Both the position numbers and the translations under genes were made by a program. This document shows positions 7,053 to 12,488 of a DNA stretch of 12,488 bases, piece by piece; position 1 is the stretch's first letter; each line of letters begins with the position of its first letter. Source of the DNA: CAZTWC01 sp964617105 [NCBI: uncultured Myxococcia bacterium]. Its GTDB lineage: Bacteria; CAZTWC01. The stretch covers positions 1 to 12,488 of the forward strand of contig CAZTWC010000027.1 of NCBI GenBank assembly GCA_964617105.1, in the 5' to 3' direction. The notes under the pieces were generated by a model. It was not told where the DNA came from. It made no database searches and saw only the letters and a list, made by a program, of their open reading frames with translations.

Positions 7053-8028
7053 CTGCCCAGGTACGGTCCTTTTCCTCCTTTTCAAACAGAAATATGGCTT
7101 CCTGGCCCAACAGCCAGGCGATATAGACGCTACGCGCCAGAGATTGCATACGCTTATCCCTTCTTTTTCTCCACTTGAAAACATTACGCACGTTTCGATT
7201 GCCGTATCCCTTAAATCTCTTGATATTTCTACTCATCTTTAGCCCTTGCTGATCCGGCAATTCCAACCGCAATATTTTTCCCATGAAATTAATCGCCAGT
7301 TCAACAGGGAATGATTTCCCTTTAACCTTCATGTCGTGGTAATAAACCACATAACCGATTTTCATCTGCTTATTGAGTTTATCCAATTCCTGGTTATCCT
7401 GGGGCACCAGCCGTGGCTTTTTCACTTTGCCGCTACCTTTAAAAACCGTAGCCAGAGTAACCTTGACTTTCTTTTGTCCAAAACTATCTCCAATGTTACT
7501 CTCCACCCGCTGAAGACCCGAGCCGGAAATGAAATAATCTTTTATGGTGTATTCAGCCGCCTGGGGAAAATGCTCTTTAATGCTGACCGATTTTGAATCT
7601 AAATATTCTAAAATATCCATCAAATCCATCTTGTTTAATTGGTTGTTGAGACTAAAGGCGGGCATAATCTTTGATTTTCCAAATTGCTCTCCTCCCTTTT
7701 CCAACAACCTAAGAAGGCTCTCCTGGCTATATTTGTTCATCAATCCACCGTAAGCCAAATTAGGCGGCTCGGGATTAATATCTTTAAAGAGCCGTTCACC
7801 GGGATTTGTGGCCCAGCCGTGACAGGCATAACATTCGGCAAAAAACAGTTTTTGTCCGCTTTTCAAGTCGCCCATAGAATATTTGTTCAAATAAACTTTG
7901 GATTTGCTTTTTTTACGGCGCCGGCGTGCCTCTCCCTGGCTGGAAACCAGATCAAGGAATAAAATTGCCATTAGCGCCACCATAAAAATCCTGATAAATA
8001 ATCCAGTATTAAATCCTCTATTTTTCAT
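7039..8028 (-). CDS. Exported monoheme cytochrome c with an unclassified C-terminal domain
   Basis: The 329-residue protein has an N-terminal signal segment (hydrophobic about 11-29) followed directly by a very basic stretch, ARRRRKKSKSK (34-44). Residues 54-147 are a class I cytochrome c domain: GQKLFFAECYACHGW carries the heme motif CYACH (66-70), and KIMPAF supplies the probable axial Met122. Residues 155-329 form a second region that I cannot assign. It has beta-like strands (about 185-260), then a strongly basic helix region (268-300), and ends with AWLLGQEAIFLFEKEEK. No second heme motif occurs. ATG 8028 is chosen because GGAG lies eight bases upstream; a TTG at 8055 opens the frame earlier but has no support. 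It lies 59 nt after the cytochrome c' fusion gene and probably shares its promoter. Confidence 0.85.
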   Translation of the reverse strand: MKNRGFNTGLFIRIFMVALMAILFLDLVSSQGEARRRRKKSKSKVYLNKYSMGDLKSGQKLFFAECYACHGWATNPGERLFKDINPEPPNLAYGGLMNKYSQESLLRLLEKGGEQFGKSKIMPAFSLNNQLNKMDLMDILEYLDSKSVSIKEHFPQAAEYTIKDYFISGSGLQRVESNIGDSFGQKKVKVTLATVFKGSGKVKKPRLVPQDNQELDKLNKQMKIGYVVYYHDMKVKGKSFPVELAINFMGKILRLELPDQQGLKMSRNIKRFKGYGNRNVRNVFKWRKRRDKRMQSLARSVYIAWLLGQEAIFLFEKEEKDRTWADEDF

Positions 8029-8087
8029 AATTGATTCTCCAAAAAATATCTTCAATAACTCCTACCTGTCTTACTATGGCTCACGAA

Positions 8088-9104
8088 TCACATTTGCAGA
8101 TCCCAGCGGAACTTAACATGGCATCCCAGGCACTTATTTTTAAAAATTTGGCGGAATTTATGGCCTGGATTTGAACCGGACATTACACTTTTTTCTAAAT
8201 TGTTCAACTCTCTTTTAAAGGCGGTTGAAATTGCCTGGTAATCTTCTGGATCGCCGGCCCGCTGGCCCTCCGGGTATTTTTCCAAATCCGCCACCGCCTT
8301 TTTTATAACACTGATATCGTGGAGAGCAGTTTTGATATACTTTTTCTTTCCCTCCATTTTTTGATAAATTTCATACCAGTAATTGCTCGTCTTCAGCATC
8401 ATCTCTCTAAGCGGAGGTAGCACTCCTGAAGTTACCAACGCAGTATCGCTGGCTCCAGCAGAGGATTCCATTGCCAGTTCACCATCATCTTCCTCTATCT
8501 CCAGCAACTCATCTTTCTTAACCTCTTTTACTTTTTTGGCACCAGTGGCAGCAGGAACAGCGACCGGAGCACCAGGATTGGCTTTACCGGTCGCCGGTCC
8601 ACTGTAATCAGGGGCCGGCCAGGTATCCACATAAACCTGATATTCAAACTCAAACTTGTCCCGCCCTTTTTTACCCTTTACTTTTAAAGTGTATTTTCCC
8701 TGGCTGGCTGGGGTAACATGAATACCATACTTGCCGGGCATATCTGTTTCCAAAGGAATACGTAAGAGCGTTTCCCCGGGACCTGAAAATCTGGCTAGCA
8801 ATTTGGCCCCATTAAGCGGTTTGACATTACCGTAAATGGCGTCCGGCTCTTTAAGTTGATGGCCCACCTCCAGAATAAATTCAATTCTCATGCCGCTTTT
8901 TGGCACTCCAGGACGCATGAGCAGGTTGCCGGCAATACGGTCGTCAACCACCTGGTAAGACCTTAACTGAACCTCTGGGACATTGGCTGTTACCACCGGT
9001 GCGGTTTTCTTTTTTTTGTTCTTTTTGCCCCTGGCTAATATGGAGGCCGAAAAAAGAAACGAGATCAAGACAATTACCAGAATAATAGGGAATTTTTTTT
9101 TCAT
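8088..9104 (-). CDS. Exported fusion: YtkA/Ig-like domain plus cytochrome c'-like C-terminal domain
   Basis: The 338-residue protein starts with a signal peptide (hydrophobic about 6-23), then a Lys-rich run (GKKNKKKK, 26-33). Residues 43-160 look like a beta-sandwich of the YtkA/FixH type, with GMRIEFILEVGH (71-82) and the PGKYGIHVTPASQGKYTLKV stretch (123-142). A Pro/Ala-rich then acidic linker (about 163-225) leads to an alpha-helical domain (228-338). The single heme motif CLGCH is at 325-329, ten residues from the end and followed by VKFR. A C-terminal CXXCH followed by a short FR tail in a helical bundle is the cytochrome c' layout, a family that binds NO or CO or transfers electrons. 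ATG 9104 has AGGAG seven bases upstream; the longer TTG frame runs through that ribosome site. It is the first gene after the promoter at 9156-9185. The cytochrome c' assignment is from layout, not from alignment. Confidence 0.82.
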   Translation of the reverse strand: MKKKFPIILVIVLISFLFSASILARGKKNKKKKTAPVVTANVPEVQLRSYQVVDDRIAGNLLMRPGVPKSGMRIEFILEVGHQLKEPDAIYGNVKPLNGAKLLARFSGPGETLLRIPLETDMPGKYGIHVTPASQGKYTLKVKGKKGRDKFEFEYQVYVDTWPAPDYSGPATGKANPGAPVAVPAATGAKKVKEVKKDELLEIEEDDGELAMESSAGASDTALVTSGVLPPLREMMLKTSNYWYEIYQKMEGKKKYIKTALHDISVIKKAVADLEKYPEGQRAGDPEDYQAISTAFKRELNNLEKSVMSGSNPGHKFRQIFKNKCLGCHVKFRWDLQM

Positions 9105-9130
9105 GGAGATTCTCCTCGCCAAATGAGTAA

Positions 9131-9571
9131 TTGGGCTCTATTTTTCCAGGCGAAAACTATATCATTTTGCTGCATTTGTTGTCAACAACATCAACGGTTT
9201 TCGATCGGCACATCTCTACGCCACATTTTAACCCGGATTTCACCTGGTTAAAATGCCGGGAATTCTTTTTCGATGAGGCGGAAAATGGCCTAATCGCCTA
9301 TGAAAAATATATATCCCAGCGTTATGACCTGGTTCTCATGGACCTGGGGATGCCGGTGATGAACGGTTCTACCGCTACTTTTCAAATCAGGAAATGGGAA
9401 AAGGAAAATAATTATAAATCTACGCCGATTATTGCCCTCATGGCCAAAGATGAATCAAAAAAAGAGACAGAAAAGGCCAAGGAATCTGGATGCAACACCT
9501 TTTTGGCTAAACCCATATCCAGAGAAAATTTAGTGGAAATATTTTACGATTATACCATCAACCAAGATTAG
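9131..9571 (+). pseudogene. Decayed response-regulator receiver domain
   Basis: From about 9268 the plus strand encodes the last three quarters of a receiver domain: AENGLIAYEKY, then DLVLMDLGMPVMNG with the phospho-acceptor Asp (residue 71 of the open frame), then PIIALMAKDES and FLAKPISRENL with the conserved Lys (residue 127). The first strand with its acidic pair is missing in this frame. A neighbouring frame (9175-9207) reads FVVNNINGFRS, which looks like a mutated VVDDxxxNR, so a frameshift and Asp-to-Asn changes are likely. The switch Thr of ALTA is Met here. The open frame begins only with TTG at 9131, without a ribosome site. I infer a dead gene whose product could not be phosphorylated normally. 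It resembles receivers attached to hybrid kinases or stand-alone CheY-like proteins. It runs convergent to the HAMP gene. Confidence 0.72.
9156..9185 (-). promoter_or_regulatory. Near-consensus sigma70-type promoter of the long minus-strand operon
   Basis: On the minus strand TTGACA (9185-9180) is followed by an 18-nt spacer and TATAGT (9161-9156). Transcription would start near 9149, giving a leader of about 45 nt before the cytochrome c' fusion ATG at 9104, which has a good ribosome site. All genes down to the left edge follow on the same strand with gaps of 76 nt or less, so this may drive the whole series. It lies at the degraded 5' end of the receiver-domain remnant. Confidence 0.7.
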
Positions 9572-9590
9572 CCAGGCAAGAAGGGCATTT

Positions 9591-10274
9591 TCACTCCGAT
9601 TCAGCAGATTCTTGGGTCAGAGATTTAGATACTTCACCCTGCCCCATATTCTCGTGACTGATCATCACAGCGGGTTTATCCTCATCACTGGCAGAAATTG
9701 ACCTTTTTTTCCTGGCCAGGGTTATTTTCAAGGAAGTGATTAGATCCTCTACTCTTTTCTGATCCAACTGGTCCCGATTTTCCTTTACTTTCTCCAAGAC
9801 CGCCATTACCCTTTCGGCTAAATCGATATCCTGCCTTATCTCCAACCGTAAAGAACCGATCATCAAATTGATGCTTTCGTGGAACTCTTTCAATTCATCT
9901 TTTTGCCGCAGGGGGCGTAAATTGCCAAGGTGTCCTTTAGCCACTTTTTGACAAAATCTACTCAGCATATAAATCGGGCCGGCGATACGGTGGGTTATTA
10001 TCACTCCCAGCCCGGTGATAGAGGCCACCATCAAACCGGAAAAAATGGCGATAAAGAGGAGGAAATGATTAAAGTTGACCAGCAATTGCTCCTCTCCCAT
10101 ATCGGGTAAAAAATAGGCGCTGGTTATATGTTGCCGGTATAACTTGAACATACCAACCCCCATAATCATCATCAAAACAGCGGTCACCACGGCTATTATA
10201 AGTGAATATTTGAGTTGCAGGCCACGGATAACCAAAATTCTGCGACGCCTGACCTGTTTGCCGTTTTTTGTCAT
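9591..10274 (-). CDS. HAMP-domain membrane protein without output domain
   Basis: The 227-residue protein has a basic N-terminus (QVRRRR, 7-12), a membrane helix (24-45), a short exported loop of about 24 residues, a second helix (70-94) and a HAMP domain (about 95-147), with HRIAGPIYML (95-104) and RQKDELKEF (123-131). A charged, probably coiled-coil segment follows (about 145-190), then a low-complexity Ser/Glu tail. No kinase, methyl-accepting, GGDEF or other output domain is present, so it is either a signalling adaptor or a partner for a separate protein. The start is uncertain. ATG 10274 is the first ATG, but AGGGAGG (10296-10290) sits 15 nt upstream, longer than usual. A TTG at 10385 would add 37 residues without support. 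It is divergent from the PilZ gene, sharing a palindromic control region. Confidence 0.82.
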   Translation of the reverse strand: MTKNGKQVRRRRILVIRGLQLKYSLIIAVVTAVLMMIMGVGMFKLYRQHITSAYFLPDMGEEQLLVNFNHFLLFIAIFSGLMVASITGLGVIITHRIAGPIYMLSRFCQKVAKGHLGNLRPLRQKDELKEFHESINLMIGSLRLEIRQDIDLAERVMAVLEKVKENRDQLDQKRVEDLITSLKITLARKKRSISASDEDKPAVMISHENMGQGEVSKSLTQESAESE

Positions 10275-10406
10275 GGGTATGTTCGATTTCCTCCCTAAAA
10301 CAGAGGATAATAGAGGTAATCTGTTCAAAATGATTTTAGCAAGGTTAGCACATACAGATAATTTAGGCAAGTTGCCGCTAAACAACCAAACAACCGGTTG
10401 GTTTCG

Positions 10407-10435
10407 TTGATATTAAAAATGTTTAGGATTGACAA
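10407..10435 (-). promoter_or_regulatory. Possible promoter of the HAMP-domain gene
   Basis: On the minus strand TTGTCA (10435-10430), the far arm of the palindrome, is followed by 17 nt and TATCAA (10412-10407), matching consensus at five and four positions. The leader to ATG 10274 would be about 125 nt. An alternative uses TTGACA (10449-10444) with TAAACA at an 18-nt spacer. AT-richness limits confidence. Confidence 0.35.
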
Positions 10436-10449
10436 ATATTATTTGTCAA
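10429..10449. promoter_or_regulatory. Perfect inverted repeat between divergent HAMP and PilZ genes, probable operator
   Basis: Arms TTGACAAAT (10429-10437) and ATTTGTCAA (10441-10449) are exact reverse complements separated by ATT. Each arm holds a TTGACA hexamer on its own strand, so one dimeric protein bound here would cover a possible -35 box in both directions. It does not match the FNR (TTGAT-N4-ATCAA), CRP or Rex consensus as I know them; the regulator is unknown. Confidence 0.6.
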
Positions 10450-10457
10450 GATAACAT
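10429..10457 (+). promoter_or_regulatory. Probable promoter of the PilZ gene
   Basis: TTGACA (10429-10434) is followed by a 17-nt spacer and TAACAT (10452-10457), four matches to TATAAT. The start would be near 10464, about 34 nt before the PilZ ATG. A second option is TTGTCA (10443-10448) with TATATC (10465-10470) at a 16-nt spacer. In both cases the palindrome overlaps the -35 box. Confidence 0.5.
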
Positions 10458-10497
10458 TAATTTATATATCTAGTAACTTTTGCGAGGGGATAATTAG

Positions 10498-10875
10498 ATG
10501 AGCGATTCCAAAAAAGATGGTAAAGAGAGGCGTAAATGCAAAAGGCAGAGGGTTAAAGTGTTGATTACCGAGGTTAAGGGAAAAACGCATTTTACCCACA
10601 CTACCGAAGATTTGAGCATCGGAGGAGTAGGAGTCGCCCCGATTAAAGGAAGCGTTGCCTGGGAAGACGCTGAGTATATATTTCAATTGCCAAATAAGAC
10701 CGATTATATAAACCTGCGAGGCAAATTGGTCTACCATAAGGGAGAGGGAAATGGGCCCGACAAATACGGTATCGAATTTATCGATCCGCCCCCAGATATT
10801 GAAAATAAGATAAATAACTATATCAGGCGGGAAGAGGAAGAAGAGGAAAAAAAGCCGGATAAAGACAAGAAATAA
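10498..10875 (+). CDS. PilZ-domain protein (c-di-GMP-binding type)
   Basis: PilZ domains bind the second messenger c-di-GMP and alter partner proteins or processes such as motility and envelope functions. In this 125-residue protein the two binding signatures are intact: RKCKR (12-16) fits RxxxR and DLSIGG (38-43) fits (D/N)xSxxG. The rest of the small beta-barrel follows through KYGIEFIDPP (about 89-98). The tail (from about 108) is a highly charged Glu/Lys run (RREEEEEEKKPDKDKK) likely to be disordered. The protein has no signal or membrane segment and should be cytoplasmic. ATG 10498 has GAGGGG eight bases upstream. It is divergent from the HAMP-domain gene and converges on hisS with only 8 nt between stops. 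A link between PilZ and the HAMP protein is inferred from gene layout alone. Confidence 0.88.
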   Translation: MSDSKKDGKERRKCKRQRVKVLITEVKGKTHFTHTTEDLSIGGVGVAPIKGSVAWEDAEYIFQLPNKTDYINLRGKLVYHKGEGNGPDKYGIEFIDPPPDIENKINNYIRREEEEEEKKPDKDKK

Positions 10876-10883
10876 GGTCAAAT

Positions 10884-12158
10884 TTAATAGTCAATTCCCA
10901 ACTCTTTTAGTGAAAGATTACTCTGTTCTTTGGTTTCCAAGTCACGCACTGCCACCTGGCCGCCAGCCAACTCATCCGGGGCAATAAAGATAACTTTTTT
11001 TGCCCCTTTTCGATCCGCATAAGAGAATAATTTTCCCGCTTTCATAGATTTCAGGCATAGATCCACCTTTTTACCCTCTGTCCTGAATTTGGCTGCCAAA
11101 GTTGTGGCCAGGGTACTGTAGGAAGGTTGGAAATAACCAAGGCAGTAGTCAATTTGACGCCCTGGGGCGGGCATTTTTCCCAGGTGGGAAAGCAACTCCT
11201 TGATAACCACATCACCGAATCCCATTCCCACGCAACTTAGAGGTTTGCCACCCAGAGAAGATATAAGGTTGTCGTACCGACCACCGCCAAAAAGGGCTCT
11301 AAATTGTTTTTCGCAATCAAACGCCTCGAACACAATGCCAGAGTAATAAGCCAATCCCCGGACAATGGAGATATCAAACTGTAAGAATTCTTCTATTCCA
11401 TAAAAAGCCGCCCCTTTAAAAAGTGTCTCCATCTCCTCTTTGCCGCTTATCTCTTTTTGACCGAACTCTTCATTTAAGTGTTCCATGGATTGAATGGCCA
11501 GAATTTTAAAAATCAGATCCGAATCGCTTGAAGAGATACCCTCCTTAGTTAACATCTCTTTGATAACCTCATCGCTTATTTTCCCCCGCTTATCCAAGAT
11601 TAAAAAAGCGATTTCCAATTTTTCCGGTTTAAAGCCTGAATCCAGAAGCAATCCTTCCAGCAGACGACGACTGCCCACACAGATTTTTACTTCCTTTGGC
11701 CCCAATCCCAAACTTTTAAGCGATTCCGCCGCTGCCGCCAGTATCTCCAGTTCTGCTTCAATGCCCTGGTGCCCAATTATATCCAGATTCCATTGAAAGT
11801 GTTCCCGCTTCCTTCCCCTGGTTGTCCTTTCATACCGGAAGCACTGGGCAATGGTAAACCATTTTGCCGGCAGTATCATCTGCGATTGACGGGCAATGAT
11901 CATCCGGGCCAGAGAGGGAGTAATCTCTGGTCGCAAAGCCAGCCGCCGCCCAGACTTGTCGTTAAAAGAGTATATTTGCTCTACCACCTCTTCACCCGCT
12001 TTACGTTTGAGCAGATCTTCATGCTCTACCAAAGGGGCGTCGTAATGTTCAAAGCCAAAAAGCCTGGCCGTCTTGTCCCAAACGGCAAAGAGATGATCCC
12101 TGAAAACTATCTCTTCCGGGTAAAAATCCCTCATTCCCCGCGGTGTTTGAAACTTCAT
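10884..12158 (-). CDS. hisS: Histidyl-tRNA synthetase
   Basis: HisS charges tRNA(His) with histidine in the cytoplasm. The 424 residues show all class II landmarks: TPRGMRDFYPEE (5-16), ALRPEITPSLARM (74-86), motif 2 FRYERTTRGRKREHFQW (107-123), a histidine-specific RGLAYYSG (267-274), GGGRYDNL (291-298) and GMGFGD (311-316). A C-terminal anticodon-binding domain follows (about 335-424). The usual bacterial RGLDYY reads RGLAYY here, a variant I associate with a distinct HisS subgroup. ATG 12158 is chosen because GGAGG lies seven bases upstream and the protein then begins at the family's normal position; the frame itself opens 60 nt earlier. The gene is divergent from the peptidase gene and converges with the PilZ gene. 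A TATACT (12205-12200) on this strand could be its -10 box, but no good -35 accompanies it. Confidence 0.97.
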   Translation of the reverse strand: MKFQTPRGMRDFYPEEIVFRDHLFAVWDKTARLFGFEHYDAPLVEHEDLLKRKAGEEVVEQIYSFNDKSGRRLALRPEITPSLARMIIARQSQMILPAKWFTIAQCFRYERTTRGRKREHFQWNLDIIGHQGIEAELEILAAAAESLKSLGLGPKEVKICVGSRRLLEGLLLDSGFKPEKLEIAFLILDKRGKISDEVIKEMLTKEGISSSDSDLIFKILAIQSMEHLNEEFGQKEISGKEEMETLFKGAAFYGIEEFLQFDISIVRGLAYYSGIVFEAFDCEKQFRALFGGGRYDNLISSLGGKPLSCVGMGFGDVVIKELLSHLGKMPAPGRQIDYCLGYFQPSYSTLATTLAAKFRTEGKKVDLCLKSMKAGKLFSYADRKGAKKVIFIAPDELAGGQVAVRDLETKEQSNLSLKELGIDY

Positions 12159-12179
12159 TAGTAATCCTCCGGAAAATTT

Positions 12180-12207
12180 TTGACAATGTGGTAGCATGTA
12201 GTATAGT
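12180..12207 (+). promoter_or_regulatory. Near-consensus promoter of the D-Ala-D-Ala peptidase gene
   Basis: TTGACA (12180-12185), a 16-nt spacer and TATAGT (12202-12207) point rightward. Transcription would begin near 12214, leaving a leader of about 62 nt before ATG 12276. The element is nearly identical in its boxes to the promoter at 9156-9185, supporting a common housekeeping sigma factor. Confidence 0.6.
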
Positions 12208-12220
12208 GTAGCCAACACTA
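12204..12220. promoter_or_regulatory. Inverted repeat at the divergent hisS/peptidase promoters, possible operator
   Basis: TAGTGT (12204-12209) and ACACTA (12215-12220) are inverted around a 5-nt centre and overlap the -10 box and start region of the rightward promoter and the possible -10 of hisS. A third TAGTGT copy lies at 12245-12250 in the leader. The position suits a repressor, but six-base arms can arise by chance and no regulator is evident. Confidence 0.35.
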
Positions 12221-12275
12221 CTACACAGCAGTGGTCAATCTAAATAGTGTCTATTACAGCAGATAAGGAACACAA

Positions 12276-12488
12276 ATGAAAGGTAAATTTTATCCCATAT
12301 CTATTTTTCTAATCTACCTTGTGCTACAAATTTTTTCGCTTCAGGCCATGGCGGCTCGTCATAGTCGAGGCCACGGATGGAAACGGATGCCGCGGCTAAA
12401 ATCACACATGGCCGTAGTGTTAGACAATGACAGTGGTCAGATTCTCTACCGGAAAAACAGCCAACTGGTAAAATCGATTGCCTCCATC
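12276..12488 (+). CDS. D-alanyl-D-alanine carboxypeptidase/endopeptidase (PBP5/PBP7-type, S11), N-terminal part, cut by window edge
   Basis: Seventy-one codons are present, running off the right edge. The ATG has AAGGA six bases upstream. A signal peptide (hydrophobic about 8-23, ending AMAA near residue 27) is followed by a basic stretch (RHSRGHGWKRMPR, 28-40). Then comes the S11 start HMAVVLDNDSGQILYRKN (44-61, matching the 'vvld..tG..ly.kn' pattern of low-molecular-mass PBPs). The last residues, VKSIASI, match the approach to the SxxK active site (SIASxTK in PBP7-like enzymes). The nucleophile would be Ser70, and its Lys lies just outside the window. These periplasmic enzymes trim or open peptidoglycan cross-links. 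The PBP7-like assignment over PBP5 rests on the SIAS context only. Confidence 0.85.
   Translation, partial: MKGKFYPISIFLIYLVLQIFSLQAMAARHSRGHGWKRMPRLKSHMAVVLDNDSGQILYRKNSQLVKSIASI

Noticed and set aside
9572-9590. Possible bidirectional terminator between the receiver remnant and the HAMP gene.
   Set aside because: The 19-nt gap has no convincing stem and no T-run.
10462-10881. 139-codon hydrophobic frame antisense to the PilZ gene.
   Set aside because: It is the reverse-strand shadow of a well-supported PilZ gene with good ribosome site; its hydrophobicity reflects the Glu/Lys-rich tail read backwards.

Overview
The window reads as chromosomal DNA of a Gram-negative, respiring bacterium of moderate GC content. 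Several exported c-type cytochromes, a System II cytochrome c maturation protein (CcsA), a two-subunit iron-sulfur fumarate hydratase, a PilZ protein and a periplasmic penicillin-binding peptidase fit an anaerobic or microaerophilic deltaproteobacterial-type lineage (Desulfobacterota or relatives). That placement is inference from gene content; no rRNA or other decisive marker is present. No tRNA, rRNA, CRISPR array or insertion sequence was seen.

Positions 1-9104 are one long minus-strand gene series, read from high to low coordinates. A near-consensus promoter (9156-9185) drives first a cytochrome c'-like fusion protein and then a monoheme cytochrome c. These are followed by fumarate hydratase alpha and beta, the tRNA-modification enzyme TsaC, a TrmN6-like methyltransferase, a formylglycine-generating-enzyme-like protein without the catalytic cysteines, a large three-helix membrane protein with macroglobulin-like domains, a tetraheme cytochrome, and the N-terminal part of CcsA, which runs off the left edge. 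Spacing is 76 nt or less and several genes overlap, so co-transcription is likely. The heme proteins are split between the two ends, with housekeeping genes between them.

Positions 9131-9571 hold a decayed response-regulator receiver domain on the plus strand. The promoter of the long operon lies at its degraded 5' end. Beyond it are a minus-strand HAMP-domain membrane protein with no output domain (9591-10274) and a divergent PilZ gene (10498-10875). Between these two lies a perfect 9-bp-arm inverted repeat whose two arms each contain a TTGACA hexamer, one on each strand.

Positions 10884-12158 encode histidyl-tRNA synthetase on the minus strand. Divergent from it, a near-consensus promoter with an inverted repeat at its start region leads into the first 71 codons of a periplasmic D-Ala-D-Ala peptidase cut off by the right edge. 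Several starts in this annotation (2668, 8028, 9104, 12158) are set by clear Shine-Dalgarno sequences rather than by the longest reading frame.

The best candidate for an undescribed system is the set of exported heme proteins plus the macroglobulin-like three-helix protein and CcsA. The most concrete regulatory finding is the HAMP/PilZ intergenic palindrome.
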